Part shown: in pieces, positions 24,322 through 35,507 of the stretch
How positions within the stretch are numbered: position 1 is the stretch's first letter
Layout of the letters: each line of letters opens with the position of its first letter
Origin: Nymphaea colorata
Lineage: Eukaryota > Streptophyta > Magnoliopsida > Nymphaeales > Nymphaeaceae
Length of the DNA: 64,000 bases
Direction: 5' to 3'
Assembly: GCF_008831285.2 (NCBI RefSeq)
Contig: NC_045140.1
Span: 9,542,505-9,606,504 of the forward strand
Program-made: the position numbers and the translations under genes
Notes under the pieces: generated by a model
Seen by the model: only the letters and a program-made list of their open reading frames with translations
Databases searched by the model: none
What the model was told of the DNA's origin: nothing

Positions 24322-25923
24322 TCAGTCACAGTGAGCCTCATTGGGTAGGCAGACGAACGCACCGTCTTCAATCAAAGAGCCAGAAAGGTTCAAATCCAAC
24401 AGGTTAGGGCAGCAGGAGGCAATTACTTGAAGACATTGACTACTTACCCCAAGGCCCTTCCCCAGGCCAAGCGACCTCAACCCCTCCGCAAATCCGCTGG
24501 CTATACAGAACAGCGACACATCTGTCAATCCTGAGCATCCGCTCAACCACACCCTTTCTAAGCTTGGACGAAGAAGCTTTTCTCTGCCACCAAGCAGCAG
24601 GCTCAACAGTCCTTTGTCTGAGATGCCCCCCAACCCAACCAGTTCAACTTCACGCAGGTCCCAGCACACCCTCCCCATCCACATCAACAGACCATCCCCT
24701 ACGTTGGGGCATCGGTTCACCACCAGTCTTTCCAACTTGCTGCATGAAGGTGGCAGCATTAATGGCGGCACTGTCCAGTCGGTTGGTTCCACAATCCCCT
24801 TGCATTTGACCAAGGAAAGGCCCTTGAGGTTCTTACCGTACCTTGTCAAGAAGCCTACCAACCCACTCAAAGATATCTGCGCACATTCCTTTAGGGTTAA
24901 ACTCTCTAAAAGGGCAGCCCCCTGGGCTAGGACTAACAAGCCCTCGTCATCTATGCATCTGCACAAAAATATGTTCTTAAGGTTCTTACATTCCAGCCCA
25001 ACAGCCCTGAATGGATCATGAAGGCGATCTTCATTAATGGTGCAAATCTTCTTAGAAGGGAGTACTTTATCGAGTGCTAGGTGAGCCAGTGGCTTTACAC
25101 GCCTAACGTGTTCCAGCACTACGGGTAGATGTGAAAAGACTTTACCAAGTTTAAGTCTCTTCAAATTGGGCAGCCCTTCAAGAATGGCAGCGATCCCTTC
25201 ATCACCTACAAGGGGACAACCCGATATGCATAAGGACTTTATAGTTGGAGCATGTGCTCCAAAGGCTTTGAGGGTGGCATTGCCTACATTTTGACACGAG
25301 TCAATGCTGAGTTTCGTGAGCTTGTTCAGGTTACACGCAACAAACGCCATGCCCTCGTCGGAGACCAGCGGACACTCGCACAGATCAAGCTTCTCTAACA
25401 GGCCACAGCCTCTCGCCATGCATGCCAGACCTCTGCATGTAATGTGAAGACAACCCCATAAGGATAGGGACTTCAGGTAGGGGAAACTAGACCCAACAAC
25501 TTGAAGCCCATAATCAGTGAACCCATTTGCCTGAGGGTGTGATTTAGTTTCGGGATCAGGGACGTCGCCTCTGATGCTGAGAGTACTAATCCTCCCCTTT
25601 GAATACTTACTGACCACCATGGCAGCTAACCTTGCGTTCACAGCACTACATCCCTCCAAGCACCTGGAAAAAGGTGCTCCGGCGCCGGCGTTGCATGTTG
25701 GGGTTGGTGGTCGGAGTTTGAAGTCTGAGCTCTTCATGTGAGCTTGCAAAATGAGCCATTTCTTGGACACCGAAGAGCAGGACCAGCGGTCTGTAGGGTC
25801 AGGGTTGTAGCTGAATATCTCAAGGATGCACTCATCAGGGAGACGATTGAATGGACTTGCTCTATCACCTCCATCATCAGCTTCTTTCTTTCTAGCGTTC
25901 TTCCACCTCGTGTAGTCACCCAT
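24322..25923 (-). CDS. EIN3-binding F-box protein-like (F-box plus leucine-rich repeats)
   Basis: An intact single-exon frame of 533 codons. An F-box occupies about residues 25-62 (RLPDECILEIFSYN, then WSCSSVSKKW). After it, about a dozen cysteine-containing leucine-rich repeats of the L-xx-L-xL-xxC-xxITDxGL kind run to the C terminus, including LEKLDLCECPLVSDEGM and IKSLCISGCPLVGDEGI. This layout is that of plant EBF1/EBF2, substrate receptors of SCF ubiquitin ligases that bind EIN3/EIL transcription factors in the nucleus for degradation and so damp ethylene signalling. Arabidopsis EBF proteins are about 625 residues, so this copy is roughly 90 shorter and quite divergent in the middle repeats. 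The start is the first Met upstream of the F-box, and the leader is CT-rich on the coding strand. It stands alone among transposons. Being intron-free it may be a divergent or retro-derived paralogue; whether it binds EIN3 is inference. Confidence 0.85.
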   Translation of the reverse strand: MGDYTRWKNARKKEADDGGDRASPFNRLPDECILEIFSYNPDPTDRWSCSSVSKKWLILQAHMKSSDFKLRPPTPTCNAGAGAPFSRCLEGCSAVNARLAAMVVSKYSKGRISTLSIRGDVPDPETKSHPQANGFTDYGLQVVGSSFPYLKSLSLWGCLHITCRGLACMARGCGLLEKLDLCECPLVSDEGMAFVACNLNKLTKLSIDSCQNVGNATLKAFGAHAPTIKSLCISGCPLVGDEGIAAILEGLPNLKRLKLGKVFSHLPVVLEHVRRVKPLAHLALDKVLPSKKICTINEDRLHDPFRAVGLECKNLKNIFLCRCIDDEGLLVLAQGAALLESLTLKECAQISLSGLVGFLTRYGKNLKGLSLVKCKGIVEPTDWTVPPLMLPPSCSKLERLVVNRCPNVGDGLLMWMGRVCWDLREVELVGLGGISDKGLLSLLLGGREKLLRPSLERVWLSGCSGLTDVSLFCIASGFAEGLRSLGLGKGLGVSSQCLQVIASCCPNLLDLNLSGSLIEDGAFVCLPNEAHCD

Positions 25924-28282
25924 GCTTGAGAGAGAGCTAGCGAGAGAGAAAGAGATGCCGCTTTAAAGCGTGAGCGAGGAAAATGCGAGGTTGAGTTGTC
26001 TGTTCATGGAATTGACAAAAGGTTGGTTCATGGACCATTTTTGGCACTGAGAGAATCCCATGAAGCGATGTTCAGTCAATTAATACTGTGATTTTGGAGG
26101 CGTACAAAGGGCTGGTACGAGAAAAATCGTGGAAGATGATTGCACCGTTAAAGTTCATTGGTTCCTCCACAGCCACACACACACTCTCTCTCTATCTCTC
26201 AACTATTGAAGCAGATGGACAGCAATGAAACTGTCCCGGTTGCCTCAGTGCAGTGAACCAAACCAAAATCTATAGATGGGTCCTTCACATCTGTTGGCAC
26301 AGTGCACTGCCATTGATCAATCCTGTTGAACTTTACGGAGCCACTGGGGAAGCTGTAAATGCTTTAGCCAGTAATAATAGCCACTGCCATTACCACGCTC
26401 TTGGGAAAAACAAGCTGTAGCTTTGAAGTGTATGATTCGATCATACAAGTCAAGGTCCCCGAACTAGCTAGTAATTAGGTAGGTAGGTCAGGTAACTCCC
26501 ACCAAAAACGCCAGAAGCCTCAGGACGATTTAGAGATAACCAATTTATTCTGAGGGGAAGCCATATTAGCCTGTGAGGATTGGGAAGGTAACTATTTTGA
26601 CATACACAATCAAGATCTCTTGACATGAACTAAGATTAACTTCATAATTGAACAAGCTTGTATTTGCTCAACCGAACCTTGTAGTTTGATTAGGCTGATC
26701 AACACTTGTGCTACAGTACTTCTCTACGTAACTTCGTAACTTGGAAATGTTAGAATTAGATTGTTTGCATAAAGCATGAGGAGACTGCTTTTTTACAATT
26801 TCACTTGATGAATAGTCAAAGTGAAGTGAAGAATTAAAAGATATATAATATAGTCAACGAAGAAATGAACAATTGCATAGAACACTAGAGAACAGTATGT
26901 CGATGAATTTGGCAGAGCTTGCCTCCAGAAATTGCTGCAAGTCCGCAATGGCGATTGGTGCAGCATGTCATGTGAACATGGGGCCGCGAATGCCTTTCGG
27001 AACGCAGAAGTAAAGAAATTCAAATGAATATAATTAGCAGCATTATTAATGGCATGTCTGTTAAGCATTTCTGTTCTTACGGGTTGCTATGGACTGCAGC
27101 CTGCAGGTTTTTGCTGGCTCTGACCCCAAAGTAAGAAATTATGTCTATTTTATAATTAAGTACATCTACGCCACCAGCGTTTGCTGTATATTGTCCTTGA
27201 AGGTGGACCCCTGGTTCTCCTTTGACAGCATTTATCTCTCCTGTTCCTCAAAAAGGCCCAGTTAAAGTATTAAAGATGCAAATTCCTGAACAGTACCAGA
27301 CTGTTCACTTTTATTAAAACGAGTAGGATCATTGAATTGTTTTTCTCTTTTGGTTTGTGACGTTGGAGGGAAAGTGGAGCCATCAATTTTTTGCCCTTTT
27401 ATAATGACCAACTTGTCCCCAGCCTTTTGACCATTTGCCAAAACTAGCCCTTTACAATGCTTCAAGTTATCGGGTTCAAGCTCGTTCTAGCTAGGTCATT
27501 AGTATGGCTTCGACAAGAACCCGGTTTTAACTCTTCATGAAATGTGTATATCGTTCAAGCTTTTCTCCCCTGGATTAAAGTTGGCTTGATGGTATCCTGT
27601 TCTTGGGATGATTTAGCTAACAAACGCATCGCAGTCTGTCTTTTAGGGGGAGACAATGCAGCCAGCTTGGTTTGTCCTTTGGCTTCGTTCGGTTTTCTTT
27701 CATGACTCCACCATAAGCAGTGCCACATAGGTACATGCACAGTTTTACTAAATCGAATAAAGAGAATTGCGCAGCTTTTTCGTAATATATATTCCCAACA
27801 GTGTCTTTTTCTTCATTTTCAAGCTTATGACGTAGCTGGGTAGCAATCGACTTAGCGATACGACGGGGACTGAATCGTTACTTTAGGAAAGTAAATGAGC
27901 TGATCGGGGCCTAGCCTGTCTTTTAATTTGCATCGTTGTGATCGGACCGGACCGAGTCAGTATGTTATAGTGAGTTCTAGCAGAAAGTGATGAGGCCGAT
28001 GCGGACCCCTGGATACTATTAGCCGATACGGGTACGTATCCAATATATAGGGCCTCGGATCGGCCGACACGTGAATTAAGAAAATAATTATTTTTTATTC
28101 TAAATTTGTTTATCTTGATGAGCAATAAAGCTGCCTGACAATGACGGATCATATATGGAATGTACACATTTATAACGTTGCTCTTACTCATGGCCATCAT
28201 CGTACAAGCCAAAGTTATAACTATGCGACCTAAAGGTAATTCAAAGAGGTAGGCCCTCTAAGAGTAGCTGCTATAGGCTTTC

Positions 28283-28317
<35 letters not shown>

Positions 28318-28640
28318 ACCAGAAGTATCGATTGATGAGACAACTTCAGCTTTAATATTTCAAACTAAGTCTATGGTTCTCTCAATTAATGAAGCTACTA
28401 AGGATATCAATTATTGGAAACATATTGACGTGTAAATCGTCTAGCTAGATCATCTTCGGATCGATTGTTTGAGGTCTGATGTATACATGTATATAGCCCT
28501 GCTCATGAGTTAAATTAATTGATGAGAAAGTGGCAGGATAGAACTACAAATAATGAACCGCACGTGGCCAGCGGATTGTCCTTTTTCTCGTAGAAAAGAA
28601 TTTTTCTTTTCATTTTTGAGTACTTTTTAGCTGATAAGCT
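25924..28640. other. intergenic stretch upstream of the F-box gene
   Basis: Contains the 5' flank of the F-box gene with a CT/GA-rich leader and a TTTAAAG motif at 25962-25968 that might serve as a TATA element. Further right there is nothing recognisable apart from two short minus-strand frames (27262-27465, 27555-27740) that look protein-like but match no family I know, and a (TA)n tract at 28285-28315. Confidence 0.4.
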
Positions 28641-29463
28641 TAGGGCTGGGCATCGGGCTGGGCCACCGTCCGGCCGGCCCGGCCCGGCCCGATTGGGCAC
28701 GGGCCTGGGAAAACCTGGCCCGGGCCGGACCTGGCCAGGTAGGCCGGCCCGACAGCGGTCCCGGGCCGGATAAGCCGGCCCGGCGGCGGCCCAGCCCGGT
28801 CCGACTCCCGGGCTCCCCCTCCTCCTGTCCTCCGTCTCCCTCTCCCACTCAGCTCTCCCTCTCCCTCCTTCTCTCTCTCTCCGCTCCCCCTCTCCCTTCC
28901 CGTCTCCCTCTCCGCTTTCCCTCCTCCTCTCCCCCTCCTTCCTTTCCCCCTCTCGGCCAATCCCTCTTCCTCCTCCTCTCCGCTCTCCCTCTTTCTCCTC
29001 ATCTCTGCTCCCCCTCTCCCTCTTTCTTCTCCTCTCCGCTCGCCCTCTCCCTCTTTCTTCTCCTCTCAGCTCCCCCTTTCCCTACCACTCCCCTCTCCCT
29101 CTTTCTTCTCCTCTCTGCTCCCCCTTTCCCTACCGCTCCCCCTCCCCCTCTTTCTTCTCCTCTGCGCTCCCCCTTTCCCTACGCGCGCTCCCTGCTGAAG
29201 TCCGGCGAGGGACAATTCCGGCATGGGAGGTGGCTCCTGCGCGGCCCGCAGTCCATCTGTAGCAGCTCCAGGAGGGAGACGGGAGGGGGAGCCGGGCCGT
29301 CGATGGGAGGGGGAGCCGGGCCGGGCTGGCCCTCATTTTGGGTGGACCGGCCCGGCAATATTACGGGCTGGGCCCGGCCCAGCAATATTACGGGCTGGGC
29401 CCAGGCCCAGGCCCGGGCTTTAGGCCCGCCGGCCCGTCCGGCCCGGCCCGATACCCACCCTTA
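28641..29463. mobile_element. GC-rich hAT MITE with perfect 8-bp target duplication
   Basis: The octamer GATAAGCT flanks the element exactly on both sides (28633-28640 and 29464-29471). The ends TAGGGCTGGGCATCGGGC and, inverted, TAAGGGTGGGTATCGGGCC are terminal inverted repeats starting in the TA(A)GGG style of hAT elements. The arms are almost pure GGCCCGGCC-type sequence and extremely GC-rich against the AT-rich surroundings. The core (about 28810-29190) is homopyrimidine, with roughly 50-bp tandem units built on CTCCCTCTTTCTTCTCCTCT. No transposase frame. The perfect target duplication implies a comparatively young insertion. Confidence 0.85.
28975..29190. repeat. CT-rich minisatellite in the MITE core
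   Basis: About four tandem units of roughly 50 bp, each containing CCCTCTTTCTTCTCCTCT followed by a GCTCCCCCT- or GCTCGCCCT-like segment and then, in later units, TTCCCTACC. It forms the pyrimidine-only centre of the surrounding hAT MITE. Confidence 0.7.
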
Positions 29464-29707
29464 GATAAGCTCCAAAAACAGCTTCTTCCTACATAGAATT
29501 AATGGCCAATCAATTTGCCACGCTTCAACATAGAAAGATATAGAGCGGAAGGGAGAGAAATCTACTTTTCCTTTACGCCCCATTTGATTGTCGGGGGAAA
29601 CACTATTCATCGAGGTAAAGTTCACTTCGTTGTACAGTTTTTCCGCTTGCCATCAAACACTGAAAATTTTACCTTGAAAAATGTATGAGAAGGGGGATTT
29701 TAATGCG

Positions 29708-29742
29708 AAAAAAAGTCGGACCTCCAGAGGTCCGACTTTTTT
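29708..29742. repeat. near-perfect 34-bp hairpin inside the Harbinger left arm
   Basis: A(6-7)GTCGGACCTC, two bases CA, then GAGGTCCGACT(6): a 16-bp perfect stem with a 2-base spacer at 29709-29742. On either strand it resembles a strong stem followed by a T run, as in an intrinsic terminator, but in a plant nuclear transposon its role is unknown. Confidence 0.9.
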
Positions 29743-30102
29743 CCACGGATTTTTCTACGAGTTGTTAAGCCTCTCCTATTGCTCTTTCTCGCTGCTCCTC
29801 TCCCTCTGACAAAGTCGTCTCCGTAGTCGAAGCCCTTACCTGTGTCGAAGCCCTCTCCTCTGTCTCGAAGACCTCTCCCTCTGTCGGTGCTCCTCTCCCT
29901 CTGTCGAGATCATCCCCTCTATCGAAGCCCTCAGAATCTTGCTACTTCCTCTGATTCGAAGCCCTCTCCTTCTCGCTATCTTTTTCCTCTTCCTCCTTCG
30001 TGCTGTGTGTGGTTGGAAGAAGCAGTGTTTGTCCCATTCTGGTGAGTCTCTCTCCCTCTTTCTCTTTATCTCTCTCTTTGTGTCTGTCTGAAACACACAA
30101 AC

Positions 30103-30716
30103 TGTAAAGTCAAGTCATCACCTACTCTAAAAGTTGAGAAGACTCAAGAGGCTATGAGCCTCTCCTTTTAAGGTCGGTGGATGTAATGATTAAAAAGAAA
30201 ATAAATTAAGAAAAAAGAAAAAGTTAGAATGTGGTGGATTCTTCCATCACCGACTAATACTCCCTATAAATAAGGATGTTGTGCACAGTGTGTGAGCATT
30301 GAGTGAGTTGGGTTGAGTCTCAAATCATTGAGCTAGAGTTTGTGTGCTCACTTTGTGAGCTGGTTTGTGAGAGTTTCAAGTGTGTGCTCAAGTGCAAGAG
30401 CGTTGGGTGGTTGGATGTTAGCTCACTATGTGAGGTTGTTGAGGTGAGCTCTTGTACCTCACTTTTATATGTTTTATTTTTGACAAACAATAGAAGTGTA
30501 TTGTTTGAAGTATATTTGGTGCATACTTTATGTTGTTGCTTCGTTAAGTTCATTTTGTGAACATTGTTGGTGTTGTTATTAAGTTCCTATTAAGTATACT
30601 TTGTCAAGTTTATTATTGAGAATTATTTTGGACGTCGAGACTCTACCGGTTTTTCTCCACATAAATTCGGGTTTGGATCTAAGTTATAACTAGGGCCCAC
30701 ATTTTTTCCTCCAACA
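30103..30716 (+). repeat. Copia 5' LTR
   Basis: 614 bp, starts TG and ends CA. A TATA box (TATAAATA, 30265-30272) is followed by repeated GTGTGTGAGC- and GTGCTCA-like words in the probable R/U5 part. It is about 15 bp longer than its partner because of small indels near both ends. Confidence 0.92.
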
Positions 30717-30718
30717 AG

Positions 30719-30730
30719 TGGTATCAGAGC
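30719..30730 (+). promoter_or_regulatory. primer-binding site (initiator Met-tRNA)
   Basis: TGGTATCAGAGC, the standard plant Copia primer site complementary to the 3' end of initiator methionine tRNA, two bases after the LTR end. Confidence 0.95.
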
Positions 30731-30785
30731 GAGGTTCGGTTTAAGGGCTAGTTTTAGTAGTGAGATTAATTGGGCTAATTATAAT

Positions 30786-31658
30786 ATGGTGGCATTAACA
30801 GTTGCATTAAATAATACTGAAAAGCTTAACAATAGCAATTATGGCTATTGGAAATCTTGCATGTGGTCATATTTTATAGGACATAAATTATTGGATATAG
30901 TATTGGGATCAGACACAGATATTTTTGTCGATGAGGAAGCTAAGAAAAAATGGATGATCAAAGCAAGGAAAACTCTATTTGCAATTAAGGTATCTATTGA
31001 GAATGATTTATTAGAGCATATACGTGATGCTAAGAATCCTAAAGAAGCATGGGATGCTTTCGCAACGCTATTTTCTCGAGCTAATGACGCCTGCCTCCAA
31101 CTGTTAGAAAATGAGTTACCTACATTAACTCAGGGGAACATGTCGATAGCAGAATATTTTATAAAGGTTAAAAATATTTATTGGGAGATTTCATAAAATG
31201 ACCTTGAGTCTAAGATTAGTGAGGCCCGTATGCGGAGAATTCTTATTCGTGGACTTCGTCCCGAATTTAGTAGCTTTATAATTGGTATTCAAGGGTGGTC
31301 AGTTCAGTCGAATTTGTTGGAGTTAGAGAATCTTTTGATTAATCAAGAAACATTAGCGAAGCAAATAGCTGAACTTTCACTCAAAATAAATAATGAGGAA
31401 GCTCTATTTAGTAAGGGTCATAGATCATGTTGGCCAGCTAAGCCAATCATTAGGTCTCCAAGTAGGAACATTAATGAAAAGAAAGAAAAAAACATAGAAA
31501 AGAAAACAAGAGAACCTATACAGCAGTGGAGACCAAAGAAGAAGTGTTTTAGATGTGGAAGATTGGATCATTTTGCTCATGATTGCATAGTCAAAATAGA
31601 TGAAGGAAATGCAGTCATAACAAGTAAGAAACATGGGGAAGTTAATGAAACTGTATAG
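30786..31658 (+). pseudogene. Copia gag with zinc knuckle, interrupted
   Basis: Gag starts at 30786 with the LNNSNYGYWKSCMWSYF-type Copia gag opening, runs to a stop at 31194-31196, and continues in another frame at 31230-31658. The second part ends in a CCHC zinc knuckle, CFRCGRLDHFAHDC (about 31547-31588), which binds RNA during packaging. One stop and frameshift break the frame. Confidence 0.85.
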
Positions 31659-31741
31659 AAAAGTTTGTTTCTGTACTCAATTGAGATTAAAGAGGATATT
31701 AAGAAAGATGCAATTCTGCTCATATAAAATATGTAAAAGAA

Positions 31742-34700
31742 AAAAAAGAGAAGATCAATTATCAAACTGATTGGATAATTAATTTTGGATGTTCTAATCA
31801 TATGACTGGTGATGAGAGTAAGTTCTTAAGTATGAAAGAATATGACGAAATTCGAGTTGTTATTACTGCTAACAACACAAAGCTCCCAGTGGCACATATT
31901 GGAGAAGCAGAAGTTGTAGCCAACCTTGGTAAAGACTGGATTTTACAAAACGTTTATCATGTTCAAGGAATGACAAAGAACTTATTGTCTGCGCCACAAC
32001 TTGCAGCCTTAGGTCACTATATATTATTTGGCCCAAATGATGTGAAAGTTTATAAAAATGCTGATGTTCAAGAAACTCCAATATTTGAAGGAAGAAAAGT
32101 TGAGTCAATATATGTCTTGTCAGCAGAAACAACACATATTGACAAAACAACGAAGCATGACACTTCAAATATCTGGCATGAGAGACTCACTCATGTTGGA
32201 TACAACAAACTCATAAAGGGCAGTTGATTGGCCTGCCAAAGCTTGAAGTACGAACAGACAAAGTATGCCCATGATGTCAATATGGAAAGGCGCACAGGAG
32301 GTCATTTAAAGAATTGAAGTATAAAGCTAAAGCACCATTCGAGCTAGTGCATTAAGATGTATTTGGAAAAGTACTAGACCCATCAGTTTGAGGTAAGTGG
32401 TATTTTATAACATTTATTAATGATTTTTCAATATATACTTGGGTCTATTTCATGAGAGAAAAGTTTGAAGCAATTGAAAAGTTTAAGAAGTTTTACCAAA
32501 TGGTGAGAAAATAACTTAGGTATAGAATTCAGTGTCTGTGCCCCGATAATGGTGGCGAATATACATCTGACATGTTTATAGTATACATGAAGCAACATGG
32601 TATTCGATGACAATTTACATGTGCCTATACACCATAGTAAAATGGAGTGGCAGAACGAAAGAATCGCCACATAGCAGAAACATGTCGAAGCATGATGCAT
32701 GCAAAGAACATACGACCAAGATTTTAGGCCGAGTGTGTCAGCATCGCTCTACACGTAATTAATCAACCACCATTGCCAATATTTAACTTTAAATCTCCAT
32801 ATGAAATATTTCATAAAAGGTTTTCATCTGAGTTATTTTAGAGTATTTGGTTGTGTATGTTATGTCTTTCTATCTGAACAATAGAGGACTAAGTTCGACA
32901 AGAAGACACAAAGGTGTGTCTTTGTTGGATATGATTCATATAGAAATGGATGGAGATGTGGTAATCCTAGTATATGATAAGTTCATGTTTCTCGCGATGT
33001 CATCTTTGATGAAGCATCATCCTGGTGGTCAGAAGAGAAGAAAGCGCTTCCAGATTCTCCAGTTTTTAGAGAAATGTTCAAAACAAAATACAATTTGAGA
33101 TGAATCAAGGAGAGCCTAGCTGAAAGACATAGAAGCAAGACGATCAGATAAACAAGTTCAATGCTTGAACATAACCCAAGATGAGCAAAACAAGCAGATC
33201 CGTGGAGAATAGGAGTTAGTCTTGTTCAACAGCAAAGCATAGAAGAAGAAAGGTCATGAAAACTTGAAGAGCCACAAGGAGAATTTATAATATTAAGAAT
33301 AACAACAAGAGTACCAAAACCGAATCCCAAGTATATAAATGCAGATTTGCCATCATGGAGGAGATCGAGCAAGCTTCTTTTGAAGAAGCAAAAGATGTTA
33401 AAAAATGGTAAGCTGTAATGAAAGATGAAATGAAGGTATTGGAGCATAACAAGACCTGGGAACTCGTACCAAAGCCTACAAGAGTGAAGCCCTTGTAAGT
33501 GGGTTTACAAAATTAAAAGAAAGATAGATGGCTTAGTTGATAGATATAAGGTTCGACTAGTCGCGAGAGAATTTTTATAGTAGTATAATATTGACTTTGA
33601 AGAAATTTTAGTATTGTTGCAAATATCACATTTGTACGTATTCTGATAGTCATTGCTGCAAGGAAATCTTGGAAGCTATGGCAAATGGATGTGAAAAATG
33701 CTTTCTTATATGGAGATTTTGATCATGAAATCTATATAGAGCAGCCTGAAGGATTCAAATTTCCAAACAAGCTAGACTATGTTTGCAAGATAAGAAAAGC
33801 ATTCCATGTACTAAAGCAAGCGCCCAGAGCATGGTACAGGAAAATAGCTGAATTTTTGGTGTTTAGTGGATTTCAAATCACCTCAACAGACTCGAGTCTG
33901 TTCGTCAAGGCAAGAGGTATGAAGATTACTATTTTGTTAATTTATGTTGATGATTTAATTATTACTAGAGATGACAAGGAAGAAATTAATCTCATTCGTG
34001 AACATCTCACAGTGAGATTCGAAATGAAAGAGCTGGGGGAGTTACGACACTTCGTTGGATTGAAAATCGTTTATGAATCTAAAGGATTATTTTTAAGTCA
34101 AAAGAAGTATACTCACGACTTACTACATAAGTATGGTATGCTCGGTTGCAAACCTATCTCCACACCAATTGAGATAAATGCAAAGCTTAGAATTGATGAA
34201 GGAGATAAGATAGAAGATGTCACTATGTACCGACAACTAGTTGGAAGCCTAATCTACTTAACATTGCCAAGACAAGACATTGCCTATGCGTTGGTGTTGT
34301 GAGCAGGTTTATGCAAACTCCAAGAAAGCCACATTTAGAAGTAGTAAAAAAAATATTAAGGTATATCAAAGAAACTAAGGAACTCTTAACTTTGGTATAC
34401 TTTATGAAAAAGGGTCAACTTGTCAAGTTGTTGGTCATTGTGACGTGGATTATGTTGGACACTTATCAACATGAAGATCGACTACTGGATATACATTCTG
34501 TCTTGGAAGTGACGCAATTTCATGGTGCAATAAAAGACAGCTGACAGTTTCACTGTCTACAGCAGAAGCAGAGTGAGCAGCATCTCAAGCAGCACAATAA
34601 TGTGTGTGGTTGATGCGACTGCTGAAAAACATTAAACAGGATGTGGATTATGCAGTGAGACTTTACTGCGATAATCAAAGTGCAATTAGACTTGCACAAA

Positions 34701-34870
34701 ATCAAGTATTCCATGCTCGAACAAAACATATAGAGGTGGAACATCATTTATCAGAGAGAATGTACTCAAAGGAGAGATTCGGTTGCTGCCAATTGCTTCA
34801 AAAGATCAAGTCGCTGACATCTTTACCAAATGCTTGTCAGTACAAACATTTGCCTAGCTTAGAAGAATGT
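31742..34870 (+). pseudogene. Copia pol: protease, integrase, reverse transcriptase, RNase H
   Basis: Protease is at about 31769-31812, where the catalytic triad reads NFG in WIINFGCSNHMTG instead of DSG, so the active-site Asp is lost. Integrase follows with the H-x-C zinc region (HERLTHVGYNKL, 32176 on), PDNGGEY and NGVAERKNRH, with several stops between 32220 and 32900. Reverse transcriptase is the best preserved part (33685-34302), with MDVKNAFLYGD and the IYVDDLIIT active site near 33940. RNase H ends with STAEAE, LYCDNQSAIRLA and ARTKHIEVEHH. Numerous stops and frameshifts mean it cannot make an active polyprotein. Confidence 0.9.
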
Positions 34871-34895
34871 TAGGAGTTATGAGTAGAGAGTCAAT

Positions 34896-34908
34896 AATGA
34901 GGGGGAGA
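34896..34908 (+). promoter_or_regulatory. polypurine tract
   Basis: ATGAGGGGGAGA lies immediately upstream of the 3' LTR, the position where plus-strand DNA synthesis is primed. Confidence 0.85.
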
Positions 34909-35507
34909 TGTAAAGTCATCACCGACTCTTGGAAGAGTAGAGAAGTCTCAAGAGGCTATGAACATCTCCTTTTAAGGTCGGTGGATGTAATGTTTAAAAG
35001 AAAATAAATTAAGAAAAAAGAAAAAATTAGAATATGGTGGATTCTTCCACCACCGACTAATACTCCCTATAAATAGAGATGTTGGGCACAGTGTGTGAGC
35101 ATTCAGTGAGTTGGGTTGAGTCTCAAATCTTTGAGCTAGAGTTTGTGTGCTCACTTTGTGAGCTGGTGTGTGACAGTTTCAAGTGTGTGCTCAAGTGCAA
35201 GAGCGTTGGGTGCTTGGATGTTAGCTCACTACGTGAGCTTGTTGAGGTGAGTTCTTGTACCTCACTTTTATATGTTTCATTTTTTACAAACAATAGAAGT
35301 GTATTGTTTGAAGTATAGTTGGTGCATATTTTACGTTGTTGCTTTGCTAAGTTCATTTTGTGAACTTTGTTGGTGTTGCTATTAAGTATACTTTGTCAAG
35401 TTTATTATTGAGAATTATTTTGGACATCGAGACTCTACCGGTTTTTCTCCGTATAAATTCGGGTTTGGATCTATGTTATAACTAGGGCCCACATTTTTTC
35501 TCTAACA
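34909..35507 (+). repeat. Copia 3' LTR
   Basis: 599 bp, TG...CA, with TATAAATA at 35068-35075. It is collinear with the 5' LTR with scattered substitutions and a missing TTAAGTTCCTA-like segment near the right end. Confidence 0.92.

Larger units (their letters stand above)
30103..35507 (+). mobile_element. complete but defective Copia retrotransposon
   Basis: Two LTRs (30103-30716 and 34909-35507) begin TGTAAAG and end AACA, and are bordered by CAAAC and CAGAC, a 5-bp target duplication with one change. A Met-tRNA primer site lies 2 bases after the left LTR and a purine tract directly before the right one. The interior has gag, protease, integrase, reverse transcriptase and RNase H in Copia order, all with stops or frameshifts. 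The element sits inside the Harbinger transposon, so it inserted later. By eye the LTRs differ by several percent plus small indels, consistent with an old insertion. Confidence 0.92.

Noticed and set aside
24564-25021. Two open frames antisense to the F-box gene
   Set aside because: They are opposite-strand shadows of a well-conserved coding sequence, with no domain of their own.
28627-29423. Several GC-rich open frames with Gly/Arg/Pro-rich proteins
   Set aside because: They lie within the hAT MITE arms and minisatellite core and result from absence of stops in GC-rich and pyrimidine-only DNA.
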